Of a stretch of 64,000 nt of DNA, positions 25,182 through 35,302 are shown in pieces (position 1 is the stretch's first letter; every line of letters begins with the position of its first letter). The translations under genes were made by a program, and so were the position numbers. The notes beneath the pieces are model-generated. The model was not told where the DNA came from, did no database searches, and saw nothing but the letters and a program-made list of their open reading frames with translations. Location of the stretch: positions 1 through 64,000 of the forward strand of contig NZ_BDAE01000009.1 in assembly GCF_002091675.1 (NCBI RefSeq). The letters run 5' to 3'. Source of the stretch: Pseudomonas luteola NBRC 103146. Lineage in GTDB: Bacteria; Pseudomonadota; Gammaproteobacteria; Pseudomonadales; Pseudomonadaceae.

Positions 25182-26966
25182 TCAGTGCCCCACCACGCGA
25201 AGTTTGAAGTCTTGCAGCTTGGCGGCATTACCCCCCGCATCAACCACATCCGTTAACGAAAGCGTCCAGTCACCCGTCGCCGGCTCATCCAGAAACGCGT
25301 TGCTCGCCGCCAGTGAAACGGTGAACCCGGTCCCGGACGTAACATCCGATAGCGTCGAGAAAGGCGTCATGACATAGCTTTTGGTACCGCTTGGCGAGGT
25401 TAGAACGGCCTTCAGGTTTGACGGCTTCATATGGCTGGTCTGGAAACTGAGCTGTACCGCCTCGACCTTGATACTCTGATTGATCCGCACGCGCAATGTT
25501 GCTGGAGCATTCACACCGCCAATCGGGCTGGCAGGATCATTGGAGGCTTTCCACTGCGTATCTTTCATCGCTGGCAGTAGCTTGAAGCTCATGGCTTTAT
25601 TGACGGCCGCGGTTGCATCCACCAATCCAAACCCATACCAGTTGCTGAAGTGATGGCCTGCCGCGTTGGTGATCCATCCCGGCTCGATCACTGTGCCGCC
25701 GTAGCTCACTACCGGCTGATAAGGATCAAGCGGTCGCGCGGTGCTGGCCAGGATATATTTCACGTCGCGTTGAGTCAGCTTGGGATTAGCGCCCAACATC
25801 AGGCTAACCACACCCGACACCGTGGGCGCGGCAGAAGAGGTGCCGTTCATGCGTCCCCAGTAATTGCAGGAGTTGTCGATAGACGACTGACTGCCTTCCA
25901 AGGCATTGGAAACAGTATTCGCGGTATTGGCTCCCCGGGAACAGCCCATTAGATCAGTGGTTACGATGGCAGGGGAATAGTAGGTCGGCCTGATCGCTTC
26001 CCGTACATTGGTAAGGTCAGGGTTATAGGCCCTCTGATTGCCAAATTCGCCACCAAAGCCTGAGATCCACACCGACGATCCGGCTGTGGAGTAAGACGAG
26101 CGGAGCCCCCGAGCATTCACGGCGGCGGCGGTAATAATCGTGATCAGGTTGTTGTTGGGATCAACTGTTGAAGACGCGCAAGTCACATTTAGCTCGGCTG
26201 CCTTTTCAGAACAGATATTGACTCGGCCAAACGCAGTATAGGTAAAGAACTCCTTGAAGGAGTTGCCGGCCGACTTGACATAAATTCCGCCCTTGCCATT
26301 ACGCGTGGACTGCATCAAACGCTCCCAGGCGGCCTGCTCGTTAGTAGAAAATGCAGGATAGTAAGGTGTACTGCTGCCCCAACTATTATTGAAGACGGCT
26401 ACATCCTTGGATTCGTTGCCGCTGCCCCAGGCGTACAGAATGTTTGCATCCTGGCTTGCCGGGTCTGCATCGCTGGCCAGGAAGTTAAAGCCCTTCAGCT
26501 TCGCCTCGGGTGCGATGCCTCGTCCTCCTTTTCCGTTCCATCCCATTTCGGCAATGATGCCTGCCACCGAGGTACCGTGTTCATCGGTATCGACACTCGG
26601 CGTCGGATCGTTTGATCCGTTTACGAAGTTCTTCGAGCCATTTGGCACGACGTTACCTGACAAGTCTTCATGACGTATTTCCAAGCCATCATCCACCACC
26701 CCGACAATGACGTTCTTCCCTCGTATACCCAGCTCATGCAATACACCCATCCGCAGATCCACGCCGGCAAGTGGTGTGACATCACCGATTACCTTTTGCC
26801 CTCTATTGCGTAAATGCCACTGGTAAATGAACAGTGGGTCGCTGCCGTTCTGAACATTTTGTGCGGCTTGTGACGATGCAGTGTCTTCGGCAGCGTATGC
26901 AATACCGCAGACTCCCCCTGCAAAAAGTGAAACTAATAAAAAAACAGGTTGTTTGGATGAGAGCAT
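25182..26966 (-). CDS. Secreted kexin-like S8 serine protease with P domain
   Basis: The 594-residue enzyme has a signal peptide (1-26). The catalytic residues are D92 (GVVDDGLEIRHEDL), H130 (DEHGTSVAG), the oxyanion N235 (KSAGNS) and S377 (NGTSSAAPTVSG). The paired Asp in VDDG and the C-terminal P/Homo-B domain (about 465-594, with TLRVRINQS, LTSPSGTKSYVM and DEPATGDWTLSLTDVVDAGG) place it in the kexin branch. Six or so Cys can form disulfides (C252, C263, C342, C367 visible). No propeptide is obvious between signal and catalytic domain, which agrees with folding help from the separate chaperone encoded 2 bp downstream. It should be exported or periplasmic and cleave after basic residues, by family. 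Confidence 0.92.
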   Translation of the reverse strand: MLSSKQPVFLLVSLFAGGVCGIAYAAEDTASSQAAQNVQNGSDPLFIYQWHLRNRGQKVIGDVTPLAGVDLRMGVLHELGIRGKNVIVGVVDDGLEIRHEDLSGNVVPNGSKNFVNGSNDPTPSVDTDEHGTSVAGIIAEMGWNGKGGRGIAPEAKLKGFNFLASDADPASQDANILYAWGSGNESKDVAVFNNSWGSSTPYYPAFSTNEQAAWERLMQSTRNGKGGIYVKSAGNSFKEFFTYTAFGRVNICSEKAAELNVTCASSTVDPNNNLITIITAAAVNARGLRSSYSTAGSSVWISGFGGEFGNQRAYNPDLTNVREAIRPTYYSPAIVTTDLMGCSRGANTANTVSNALEGSQSSIDNSCNYWGRMNGTSSAAPTVSGVVSLMLGANPKLTQRDVKYILASTARPLDPYQPVVSYGGTVIEPGWITNAAGHHFSNWYGFGLVDATAAVNKAMSFKLLPAMKDTQWKASNDPASPIGGVNAPATLRVRINQSIKVEAVQLSFQTSHMKPSNLKAVLTSPSGTKSYVMTPFSTLSDVTSGTGFTVSLAASNAFLDEPATGDWTLSLTDVVDAGGNAAKLQDFKLRVVGH

Positions 26967-27860
26967 TATTCCGGTCCTTCGCTTTATCTAGAGATTTAGC
27001 CAGGCAGGATTAACGATACGCCCAGATTCGTTTTTCCTGATACGAATATAGAATTAACGTCTCGTTTTTTAAATCAGGTGTATTGACTGTTTGCTTGAGG
27101 TGTCTCTTTAAATGCCATTCTTGTGATATTGAATTGAGATTCAAAATGAAAAAATATGATGGCATGAGCGCATGTTATGTTAATTATAAGTTATTGATAA
27201 ATAATGGATTTATAATTTGATTGGCTCTCTTGTATGAACGGATCAGTATAACGTATGGCTAAAAAATCCGATAAACGGCATTAATTCTTTTTAATATTTT
27301 TTGACTTGGTTTGGATTATATCCAGATGACTGAGTGGTCACTTAATGAATAAAAAATCAATTGAAAGAACGCTAAACAAAGCAGCGTGTAATGTTCGTTA
27401 TGAACGATAGGCTTGTATGGGTAGAAGAAAAGAGCTTTATAAATGGATAAGTTTATGCTGTCGTAACTGATTTATGTTCTTGCTCAGTTAATTAGCAAAT
27501 AGCAGATCTATTAAAGCTAATTTTTTACGCTTGTCTGCAGTGCACAGGCCTTATGGCCAGAGTGCTTATGGGTTATTCCCTCAAGAACTCGACAGGCAAG
27601 TGATTGATCGACACATGGTTCTGTCACCCAGTGTCGATCTAACGGACGTGCAGCTGAGCAGGCGCGACTACTAAGCGGCGGTATCGAAATATCACTGTAG
27701 GCGTTGCCCCTGACGCATTCCGTCAGATTTTTTATGGTATTTCCTTCTTCAGTTATCCAAGCAGCTGCCGATAGCCCTTCCGCATAGATAGATAGGCTGG
27801 CCCTAAGAAGAACAAGCACACCAGCTGAATGACTCGAAACGACATTTGACGGAAGGACTT
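26967..27860. other. AT-rich 894-bp gap upstream of the protease and chemoreceptor genes
   Basis: Positions 26990-27530 are far richer in A and T than the surroundings, with runs such as TTTTTAATATTTTTTGA and no frame that looks like protein. It separates the divergent protease and chemoreceptor genes and must carry both promoters. A 100-codon minus-strand frame at 27517-27819 shows no family features. The base composition suggests silencing by H-NS/MvaT-type proteins or foreign origin. Confidence 0.5.
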
Positions 27861-29783
27861 ATGAATAGCTGGTTTGGGAATATCAGCGTTACGCGCAAGC
27901 TTACGCTGGGGTTCGGTGTGGTACTGGCATTGACGCTATTTCTTGCCTGGAGCGGCTGGAGTGGTTTGGGAAGCGTCATTCAGCGAAGCCTCTGGATGAC
28001 GGAGATTTCCAAGCTGAACAGAACGCTGACAGACCTGCGTATTGCACGTCTGCAGTTCATGCTGGCAAATGGGGATGAAACCAGCACCGAGCGGTTGCAG
28101 AAGAACTTGGGTATCTACCTTGAGCAGCAAAAGAAGCTCTTGGGTAGCTTTACCAACCCGGCCAATGTTGCGCTGCTGAAAAAGCAGGACGGCATCAACG
28201 GCGATTATCAGAAGTCCCTGGGCAACATGCGTGACGCATACAAGGTTGCGAATTCGGCTCGTGAGACGATCAAGAGCGAGTCGGCTGACGCGGCCAAGCT
28301 GATCGACAAGATGACCAATAGCGTCCTGCTGCTTCCCAGCTATGATGACCGTCGCTTCTCCCAGTTTCAGACTATCTCAAAGACCAAGGAAGACTTGCTG
28401 AAAACGCAGTTCCTGGTCAGTGTCTATGCCGCTAATTCAACGTCCGAGAATGAACAGGCACTGCTGGCTCAGATCGAGACAACGGGCAAGGGCATTGATC
28501 ACATGATGTCCGTGTTCAAGGATGAGCTGAGTTATACGGCCCAGCAGGTAAAGGACTCGCTGAATCGCTATAGCACGGCTGTCGCCGGCTACAAGAAGGC
28601 CAATGCGGATATTGCTCAGGCTCGTAAGGAAATGACCGATCAGGGCAATGAGATCGTCAAGATCAGTGAGGAGTTGTATCAGTTCCAGCTGGATCGTCTG
28701 GCAATTGAAAGCAGCCATGCGCGTCAGCTGCAGATCGGCAGCACGATTCTGGCTCTGCTGTTGGGTGTACTGGCTGCCTGGGTGATTACCCGCCAGATTA
28801 CCCAGCCGTTGAAAGAAACACTGGGTGAAGTTCAGCGTATTGCCTCGGGTGACCTGACGGCTTCTGCCCGTGTTACCCGCCGCGATGAGCTGGGTGTTCT
28901 TCAGCAGGGTATCCAGAACATGGGCAATACACTGCGTGAGCTGATTACCGGTATCCGCGATGGTGTGACCCAGATTGCCAGTGCTGCAGAAGAGCTTTCC
29001 GCTGTGACCGAGCAGACCAGCGCAGGTGTAAACGGCCAGAAGAGCGAAACTGATCAGGTGGCTACCGCCATGCATGAAATGGCCGCGACCGTACAGGAAG
29101 TAGCCCGTAATGCCGGTGATGCGTCCACGGCTGCCAGCGAGGCGGACAAGCAGGCCCGCATGGGTGACAAGGTAGTCAACGAGGCGATTGTACAAATCGA
29201 GCGTCTGGCTTCTGAAGTAAACCGTTCTTCCGAGGCCATGACCAATCTGCAGAAGGAAAGTGACAAGATCGGCAGCGTGATGGATGTCATCAAGTCTGTC
29301 GCTGAGCAGACCAACCTGCTGGCGCTTAACGCTGCTATCGAGGCTGCGCGTGCTGGTGAAGCCGGTCGTGGATTTGCGGTGGTGGCGGATGAGGTTCGCG
29401 GTTTGGCTCAGCGTACTCAGAAGTCTACAGAGGAAATCGAAGGGCTGGTGGCTGGATTGCAGGTTGGTACGCAACAGGTCGCGTCTATGATGAACGATAG
29501 CCGCAAGCTGACTGATAGCAGCGTCGAGCTTGCCCGCAAGGCAGGCGGCTCGCTGGAAAACATCACTCAGATGGTATCCAACATCCAGTCGATGAACCTG
29601 CAGATTGCGGCGGCGGCTGAACAGCAGAGCGCCGTGGCTGACGAGATCAATCGCAGCATCGTCAATGTTCGCGATGTGTCCGAGCAGACGGCGGCGGCAA
29701 GCGAAGAAACCGCGGCCTCCAGCGTTGAGCTGGCGCGCCTGGGTAATGAGCTGCAATCCATGGTCAGCCGCTTCCGCGTCTGA
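27861..29783 (+). CDS. Methyl-accepting chemotaxis protein
   Basis: The 640-residue receptor has a membrane segment at about residues 13-33, an all-helical periplasmic domain of about 250 residues, a second membrane segment near 290-308 ([18 protein letters not shown]), a HAMP domain and a cytoplasmic signalling domain. The hairpin tip reads [32 protein letters not shown], the CheA/CheW contact region. The size of the sensor suggests the helical bimodular (HBM) type, whose known ligands are organic acids or polyamines; this is inferred from length only. No CheR/CheB-binding pentapeptide is at the C terminus. GGAAGGA lies just before ATG 27861. No other chemotaxis operon genes are adjacent. 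Confidence 0.95.
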   Translation: MNSWFGNISVTRKLTLGFGVVLALTLFLAWSGWSGLGSVIQRSLWMTEISKLNRTLTDLRIARLQFMLANGDETSTERLQKNLGIYLEQQKKLLGSFTNPANVALLKKQDGINGDYQKSLGNMRDAYKVANSARETIKSESADAAKLIDKMTNSVLLLPSYDDRRFSQFQTISKTKEDLLKTQFLVSVYAANSTSENEQALLAQIETTGKGIDHMMSVFKDELSYTAQQVKDSLNRYSTAVAGYKKANADIAQARKEMTDQGNEIVKISEELYQFQLDRLAIESSHARQLQIGSTILALLLGVLAAWVITRQITQPLKETLGEVQRIASGDLTASARVTRRDELGVLQQGIQNMGNTLRELITGIRDGVTQIASAAEELSAVTEQTSAGVNGQKSETDQVATAMHEMAATVQEVARNAGDASTAASEADKQARMGDKVVNEAIVQIERLASEVNRSSEAMTNLQKESDKIGSVMDVIKSVAEQTNLLALNAAIEAARAGEAGRGFAVVADEVRGLAQRTQKSTEEIEGLVAGLQVGTQQVASMMNDSRKLTDSSVELARKAGGSLENITQMVSNIQSMNLQIAAAAEQQSAVADEINRSIVNVRDVSEQTAAASEETAASSVELARLGNELQSMVSRFRV

Positions 29784-29791
29784 TCCTCTCC

Positions 29792-29819
29792 TCAGTGCAC
29801 GGTACTCGCCGTGCACTGA
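29792..29819. terminator. 11-bp-stem hairpin after the chemoreceptor gene
   Basis: TCAGTGCACGG pairs perfectly with CCGTGCACTGA around a 6-base loop, starting 9 bp after the chemoreceptor stop codon. The T-run is missing, but strength and position fit a terminator or mRNA end stabiliser. Confidence 0.6.
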
Positions 29820-30067
29820 CTCTCCAAGCGGACATATCCAGCTCAGCGCTGTTGGCTTTACAGCCAGGGTGACTACCCAGCTGCGGGCGTCTGTCACGCC
29901 CTGGTTGATCTCTGTATCAAAGAGATGCCTGCGCGCAGTGGTCTCGCTACAATAGCCATTCATTTCAATACGCCCATTTATAGGGATAGTGTCTTGGGTC
30001 TTGTCTCCTGAGTGCCGACGCTTCGGCTACGCAAGGGAAAGGGCCTCTAGCAGGGAGCTCGCTTGGT

Positions 30068-31762
30068 ATGATCGTTGGTATAGACCTGGGAACCACCAAT
30101 AGTCTGGTCGCCGTCTGGCGTGAGGGTGCGCCGGAGCTGGTCAGGAATGCGTTGGGAGATACGCTGACGCCTAGTGTAGTCGGCCTCGACGATGAGGGGC
30201 AGATACTGGTGGGTAAGACAGCACGTGAGCGGCTGCATACCCACCCCACACGAACGGCCGCCTTGTTCAAAAGGTACATGGGAAGCGCGCAGGAGGTTCG
30301 CCTGGGTGAGCGCACCTTCCGGCCGGAAGAGCTGTCCGCACTGGTGCTTAAAAGCCTGAAGGCTGACGTCGAGCGTCAATACGGCGAGCCGGTGACCGAA
30401 GCGGTCATCAGTGTTCCGGCCTATTTCAGCGATGCACAGCGCAAGGCTACCCGCATCGCGGGCGAGCTGGCAGGACTCAAGGTCGAAAAGTTGATCAACG
30501 AGCCGACAGCCGCGGCCTTGGCGTATGGGCTTCACCAGAAAGATAGCGAAACCTCATTTCTGATCTTTGACCTCGGCGGCGGCACCTTTGATGTCTCCAT
30601 TCTTGAGTTATACGACGGAGTCATGGAAGTACGCGCCAGTGCAGGCGATAACTTCCTGGGTGGAGAAGACTTCGATCTCATGCTCATGGAATGTTTCGTC
30701 GCGCTTCAAGGCCAGCAGAGCGGCTTTCCTACTCTGGAGCAGGTCCGCCAGCCGCTGCGCCGTGAGGCGGAGCGCGTACGTAAAACCTTGGCGCAGGAAT
30801 CCAGTAGCGAATTTGTCCTGCGGTATAACGAGCAGGAGTGGCGCCAGACGTTTACTCAGGCACAGCTTGCCGAACTCTTCGCTCCGCTGCTGGAGCGCCT
30901 GCGGGGCCCGATTGAGCGTGCACTGCGGGATGCGCGAATCCGTGTGGCTGACCTTGATGAAGTGCTGCTGGTCGGCGGTACGACCCGCATGCCCTTGGTA
31001 CGCAAGCTGGCAGCAGGGCTGTTTGGCCGTTTCCCCTCCATCCGCCTCAACCCTGATGAGGTCGTTGCTCAGGGAGCAGCCGTTCAGGCGGCCCTCAAAA
31101 GTCGTGACGCAGCCCTTGAGGAGGTTGTCCTGACCGATGTCTGCCCTTATACGCTTGGCATCGAAACCTCAATCACGTTTGGTCAGCAGAGTGAAAGCGG
31201 GCATTACCTGCCGATTATCGAGCGCAACAGCGTAGTGCCTGTCAGCCGTGTCAGGTCGGTACAAACGCTCCATGACAACCAGAGCAAGGTCCTGTTCAGG
31301 ATCTTTCAGGGCGAAAGCCGACTGGTGAAGGACAATATCAAGTTGGGCGAACTCGAGATTGATGTTCCTCCTCGCAAGGCAGGCGAGGTCAGCATTGACG
31401 TGCGTTTTACCTACGATAACAACGGTATTCTGGAAACCGATGTCACCATTCCGTTGACGGGTGCCAACCATCGGCTGGTCATTGAAAACAACCCCGGCGT
31501 TCTGAGCCCCGATGAGATTCAAGAGCGTCTCAAAGCCCTGGAAAAACTCAAGATTCACCCGCGCGACCAGCAGGTAAATACCCATATGGTGGCGCGTCTG
31601 GAACGTCTGTACCAAGAGTTGTTGGGCGACGAGCGCGAGACCGCGGGGTATCTGGCTACCCAGTTTCAACAGATCCTGGAAACGCAGGACGAGCGCAAGA
31701 TCAGTGAAGTGCGCAAGCAGATTGCAGAGCAGCTCGACAGGCTTGAGCGGGGGACATGGTAA
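30068..31762 (+). CDS. hscC: HscC-type Hsp70 chaperone
   Basis: The 564-residue cytoplasmic ATPase has Hsp70 motifs: [14 protein letters not shown] (phosphate 1), [28 protein letters not shown] (phosphate 2) and [15 protein letters not shown]. It is shorter than DnaK (about 640) because the lid region after residue 500 is reduced, which is the mark of HscC. E. coli HscC (about 556) has no role in general heat shock and works with DjlB/DjlC J proteins. Here a J-domain membrane protein overlaps its end by 7 bases. The client is unknown. Confidence 0.93.
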   Translation: MIVGIDLGTTNSLVAVWREGAPELVRNALGDTLTPSVVGLDDEGQILVGKTARERLHTHPTRTAALFKRYMGSAQEVRLGERTFRPEELSALVLKSLKADVERQYGEPVTEAVISVPAYFSDAQRKATRIAGELAGLKVEKLINEPTAAALAYGLHQKDSETSFLIFDLGGGTFDVSILELYDGVMEVRASAGDNFLGGEDFDLMLMECFVALQGQQSGFPTLEQVRQPLRREAERVRKTLAQESSSEFVLRYNEQEWRQTFTQAQLAELFAPLLERLRGPIERALRDARIRVADLDEVLLVGGTTRMPLVRKLAAGLFGRFPSIRLNPDEVVAQGAAVQAALKSRDAALEEVVLTDVCPYTLGIETSITFGQQSESGHYLPIIERNSVVPVSRVRSVQTLHDNQSKVLFRIFQGESRLVKDNIKLGELEIDVPPRKAGEVSIDVRFTYDNNGILETDVTIPLTGANHRLVIENNPGVLSPDEIQERLKALEKLKIHPRDQQVNTHMVARLERLYQELLGDERETAGYLATQFQQILETQDERKISEVRKQIAEQLDRLERGTW

Positions 31763-33645
31763 GCCCTATGGACTGCTGGGAAATTCTGGGTCTCGATGAT
31801 GAGGCCGATGAGCGTACTATCAAGCGGCAGTACGCCAAGCTGCTCAAGGTGCATCGCCCCGATGATGATGCCGAGGCGTTTCAGCGGCTGCGCGAAGCGT
31901 ATGAGGAAGCCCTGAGCTGGGCCAGAGAGCGAACCGTCGAGGAGGTCGAGGATGCCCCTTGGCCCTCCATACGCACGCCAGAAACCTTTTCCGATGCGGC
32001 CGTTGAGCCCGTGCTGCCTGAAGACAATAGTGTCTGGCTACAAGCAACCCAGGCTCATGGCTCGGACGAGGTTGAAGAGCCGGCATTCTTTCCAGGTGAT
32101 GCACCTCGGCCTCGCCCAGCGCCTGATTATCCCGAACCGGCTCTGAATGCCGAGGCCTTGGCCGGACATCATGCCAGGCGTCTGCTGGAGGAAACCGTTG
32201 CCGAGAACCTACGTCAGCAATGGGCTCAGGCACAGGAGTTGAACTGCGCAGCTCCATTCCAGGCGGGACTGCTCGAACGCTGTCTTAGGCACGATGAAAC
32301 CGCCCTTCTGCTCGCTGCGGTTGAACTGCTGCAGTGGCTGACACCCTGGCAGAGTGTCGTGCTCAGCGCCGGTCAGGAAGCATATCTGACTGCAGAGCTT
32401 CTGGGACATCAGCGTGAGCATCTCGATGACCTTGGCGAAGCAGGTAACGAGCTAGGCTTTCTAGCGCAGCTCAGGGTACTGAGCAAGCAACCTTGGGCGA
32501 ATTCATTCGACAGACAGCAACAACTGCAGGGTTGGGTGCTGGAGATGCTGGACGAGGCCGACTATCTTACCCCTTCATTGTTCGAGGGCGTATGTTGCCT
32601 GTTTGGCTGGGATGACCGGAAGGGCATTGTACCTGCGCCGTACGAGACATGGTGTGCCCTGGTAGAGCGCTGTGAGCAGGAGGCTTATGCCCTCCGCCTG
32701 CAACAGCTCCTCAATGCAGAGCCGACAACCCCTGAAGGAAGGGCTGCTCATCTGTTGCTGGGGCCTATCTCTCATTCCGAGCAGATTCGTCTCGCCAAGG
32801 CTTTCAAGCCAGAAGACAGAGCGGCGCGTGAGACCCTAAGGGATAGTCTGAATCATCGCTACCCTGGTTTGAAGCAGCGTTTTCCAGATGCGCGACTCGA
32901 TGCGTTTGTCAAGATAGAACCTAAAGAAGGCAAGCCACTTTCGTATGGCTGGGTATGGGCAGGCGCTGCTCTATTTGCACTTCTTTATACCTTGCCACAG
33001 CGGTGGCAGGAAGGGCGTCTTGACATATTTACCTTGTTCTATTCCTTGACGCTTTGGCCGCTTGTTGCCGTATGGGTAACCAAACTACTCACGCGCTTGT
33101 GGCGACCGGTAGCCAAATGGCTAGAACCGCTCGATTTGATCCTCACTTATAAGGTGCTACCTGGGCGGTTATTCAACCCAGAAGCCTCGCGCTGGACGCT
33201 GCTACGCAACGGTATTCCCCTAGCCGTTATGGCCTTATTTATGGGGCAAAAGGCCGGGCTTATTGCACTTGGAATCATGGGGCTAGTAACTTGCGCCTGC
33301 TTTGTACGCCTGCCAGCCGGGAGTACCCCATTCGATGCGCTGGTTGCTTACTGGCGACGCAACGATTTTTCTAAAGTCATTCGACTGATCCTGATTACTG
33401 CTGCCTTTATTGTTATGGGCGGTCTTGTAGGCCTTGCTACACGCGAATCATCCCCAAATCAAAAGGTACCTGTTTCATCCAGTGCGGTGGAGCAGTGCGT
33501 CATGCATTCTGCACCTCAGGTAGCAAAGCTTTGTGACAGCGCCCAGGATGCGCAGGCTTGTATGTTGAAGCTACAAAAACTGTTCAATGAACAATGCAAC
33601 AGTCAGCAGCCCGAGCCAACTGTCAAAAATAGCGCATCAACATAA
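31756..33645 (+). CDS. Membrane J-domain co-chaperone of HscC (DjlC/HscD-like)
   Basis: The 629-residue protein starts with a J domain (MDCWEILGLDDEADERTIKRQYAKLLKVHRPDDDAEAFQRLREAY). The expected HPD loop reads H-R-P-D, as RPDDD-type loops do in the DjlB/DjlC branch. A long soluble helical middle follows, then about four membrane segments between residues 390 and 560 (WVWAGAALFALLYTL, FYSLTLWPLVAVWV, AVMALFMGQKAGLIALGIMG, ILITAAFIVMGGLVGLA), and a Cys-containing tail of about 70 residues. The start could be ATG 31756 or ATG 31768. It overlaps hscC, so the two are made together, and it probably recruits HscC to the membrane. Confidence 0.88.
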   Translation: MVSPMDCWEILGLDDEADERTIKRQYAKLLKVHRPDDDAEAFQRLREAYEEALSWARERTVEEVEDAPWPSIRTPETFSDAAVEPVLPEDNSVWLQATQAHGSDEVEEPAFFPGDAPRPRPAPDYPEPALNAEALAGHHARRLLEETVAENLRQQWAQAQELNCAAPFQAGLLERCLRHDETALLLAAVELLQWLTPWQSVVLSAGQEAYLTAELLGHQREHLDDLGEAGNELGFLAQLRVLSKQPWANSFDRQQQLQGWVLEMLDEADYLTPSLFEGVCCLFGWDDRKGIVPAPYETWCALVERCEQEAYALRLQQLLNAEPTTPEGRAAHLLLGPISHSEQIRLAKAFKPEDRAARETLRDSLNHRYPGLKQRFPDARLDAFVKIEPKEGKPLSYGWVWAGAALFALLYTLPQRWQEGRLDIFTLFYSLTLWPLVAVWVTKLLTRLWRPVAKWLEPLDLILTYKVLPGRLFNPEASRWTLLRNGIPLAVMALFMGQKAGLIALGIMGLVTCACFVRLPAGSTPFDALVAYWRRNDFSKVIRLILITAAFIVMGGLVGLATRESSPNQKVPVSSSAVEQCVMHSAPQVAKLCDSAQDAQACMLKLQKLFNEQCNSQQPEPTVKNSAST

Positions 33646-33689
33646 GGCTGGACTCAAGAGGCTCAGCTTTAGGAAAGGTTTATGGACCA

Positions 33690-33720
33690 CCCCGCGTTGT
33701 GTCATTGGCGCGGGGCTTTT
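33690..33720 (+). terminator. Rho-independent terminator of the hscC operon
   Basis: CCCCGCG (33690-33696) pairs with CGCGGGG (33709-33715) and is followed by CTTTT. It lies 45 bp past the J-protein stop codon. Confidence 0.8.
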
Positions 33721-33754
33721 CATCGTTAGTATAGTAAGCAGGTTAAGGCGCTAA

Positions 33755-33894
33755 GCTCTGTACGAAAAGTCTTCGAGCGAAGGTCAGGCGAGGCAGGAAT
33801 CGGTAAGGAGGCGGAGTTTACGTGTTGTAAATGAGCATTCCAAATCGGTTTTTTAATCAAGCATCACCGAGCGCAGGTACTTTTCGTATAGAGC
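33755..33894. mobile_element. 140-bp MITE-like element with terminal inverted repeats
   Basis: The ends are GCTCTGTACGAAAAGT (33755-33770) and ACTTTTCGTATAGAGC (33879-33894), which match in inverted orientation at 15 of 16 positions. The interior has no reading frame and includes a GGAGTTTACGTGTTGTAAAT stretch that resembles end regions of IS elements of the IS5 type in Pseudomonas; this resemblance is from memory. CTAA precedes the left end. A clean target duplication is not obvious. The size and ends fit a non-autonomous element moved by a transposase elsewhere in the genome. Confidence 0.65.
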
Positions 33895-34080
33895 CAAGAG
33901 TAGCTATTCAAGAACTAAAGCCAGCGCACTAGACATCCTAATATTGAAATCTATAAATATGATGCGTAGAGTAGTTACTTCATTGGCTCATGGTTGCCAT
34001 TCTGTAGATTCACTTGGGCAGCCGTGAGCTTAGGCTTTTGACGAAGCGTCACATTTATTCATTGATATTGAAGTATTTAA

Positions 34081-35202
34081 ATGAGCAAATCCATACTGCA
34101 AACTACCACGCTAGGCCCTTATACACTTAAGAGTCGCATTGTATTACCGCCATTGACTCGTTCGCGTAGCACCCAGCCAGGCAACATACCCAACACGCTA
34201 ATGGCAACCTATTACCAGCAGCGGGCTAGCGCAGGGTTCATGGTCACTGAGGGAACACAGATCGAGCCTCGTGGCCAAGGTTATGCCTGGACGCCGGGCA
34301 TATACTCACCTGAGCAGATCGAGGGATGGCGACTGGTAACCGACGCGGTGCATAAGGCAGGCGGTATTATCTTCGCTCAGCTCTGGCATGTAGGCCGTGT
34401 ATCGCATACATCGTTGCAGCCAGAAGGGGCCGCGCCTGTTGCGCCCTCAGCCATAGCCGCTGAGAACGTCAGCGTATTCATCGAAACCGGCCCTGGGACT
34501 GGAGTCCTCAGTGCACCTTCAACGCCTCGTGAGCTCAGTACGGCTGAGGTAAAAGAGCTGGTCCAGTTTTACGCGCAGGCAGCCCGTAATGCATTGGACG
34601 CTGGTTTCGACGGAGTTGAAATACACGCCGCCAATGGATATCTGATCAATCAGTTTATCTCGGCGCACAGTAACCAGCGTACCGATGAGTATGGCGGTTC
34701 GCTGCACAATCGTTTGCGTTTCCTGCGGGAAGTTACCGAAGCAGTTGCTGCAGTGGTTGGCAAGGATCGAATGGGCGTACGTTTTGCTCCGCTCTTTGAG
34801 ACAACGGATGAGGCGCGGGTGTATCTGGGGCTGGTTGAGGAAAATCCTCAGGAAACCTACCTGGAAGCCGTTAAAGTGCTTCAAGATGTAGGAATAGCCT
34901 ACCTGTCAATTGCCGAGGCAGACTGGGATAACGCACCAGAGCTTCCCGATGATTTCCGCAAGGCGGTCCGCAACACGTTTAAGGGCCGTATCATCTATGC
35001 GGGACGCTATACATTGGAGCGTGCGGAGCGAGTGCTAAAGGACGGGTGGGGCGATCTGATTGCGTTTGGCCGTCCTTTTATTGCCAACCCCGATCTGCCT
35101 GAACGGATTGCCAATGATTGGCCGTGGACTCCAGTGGATCCTGCCTCGATGTATGGGGGCACAGAGGTCGGCTACATAGACTATTCTCGATACGAGTCCT
35201 GA
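34081..35202 (+). CDS. Old yellow enzyme family NAD(P)H:flavin oxidoreductase (NemA-like)
   Basis: The 373-residue FMN enzyme reduces activated C=C bonds such as N-ethylmaleimide, enones or nitro compounds. LPPLTRSRS is the N-terminal FMN strand, IIFAQLWHVGRVSH and FDGVEIHAANGYLINQFIS carry the H-x-x-N substrate-binding pair, and TDEYGGSLHNRLRF is the strongest family stretch. GRPFIANPDLPERI holds the FMN phosphate site. The ribosome site is weak. A small ArsR gene follows on the same strand after a hairpin and may regulate this gene. Confidence 0.93.
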   Translation: MSKSILQTTTLGPYTLKSRIVLPPLTRSRSTQPGNIPNTLMATYYQQRASAGFMVTEGTQIEPRGQGYAWTPGIYSPEQIEGWRLVTDAVHKAGGIIFAQLWHVGRVSHTSLQPEGAAPVAPSAIAAENVSVFIETGPGTGVLSAPSTPRELSTAEVKELVQFYAQAARNALDAGFDGVEIHAANGYLINQFISAHSNQRTDEYGGSLHNRLRFLREVTEAVAAVVGKDRMGVRFAPLFETTDEARVYLGLVEENPQETYLEAVKVLQDVGIAYLSIAEADWDNAPELPDDFRKAVRNTFKGRIIYAGRYTLERAERVLKDGWGDLIAFGRPFIANPDLPERIANDWPWTPVDPASMYGGTEVGYIDYSRYES

Positions 35203-35216
35203 GAAATTGTTCAAAT

Positions 35217-35243
35217 ACCCCTTGGTAAAAATGCCAAGGGGTT
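35217..35243 (+). terminator. Hairpin after the old yellow enzyme gene
   Basis: ACCCCTTGG (35217-35225) pairs perfectly with CCAAGGGGT (35234-35242) around an 8-base loop. Only two T follow, so termination may be partial and let some transcripts reach the ArsR gene. Confidence 0.6.
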
Positions 35244-35302
35244 CCGCTGTGATAACATTGACTGGCTGTTTACTATAAAGGAACCGTTACCGGATACCAG
35301 CA

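Noticed and set aside
27517-27819. 100-codon minus-strand frame
   Set aside because: No family features and no good ribosome site, in a gap with promoter-like sequence.
28437-29963. 508-codon minus-strand frame across the chemoreceptor gene
   Set aside because: It is the antisense of a well-supported receptor gene; the Leu/His/Arg pattern reflects the codons of the real gene.
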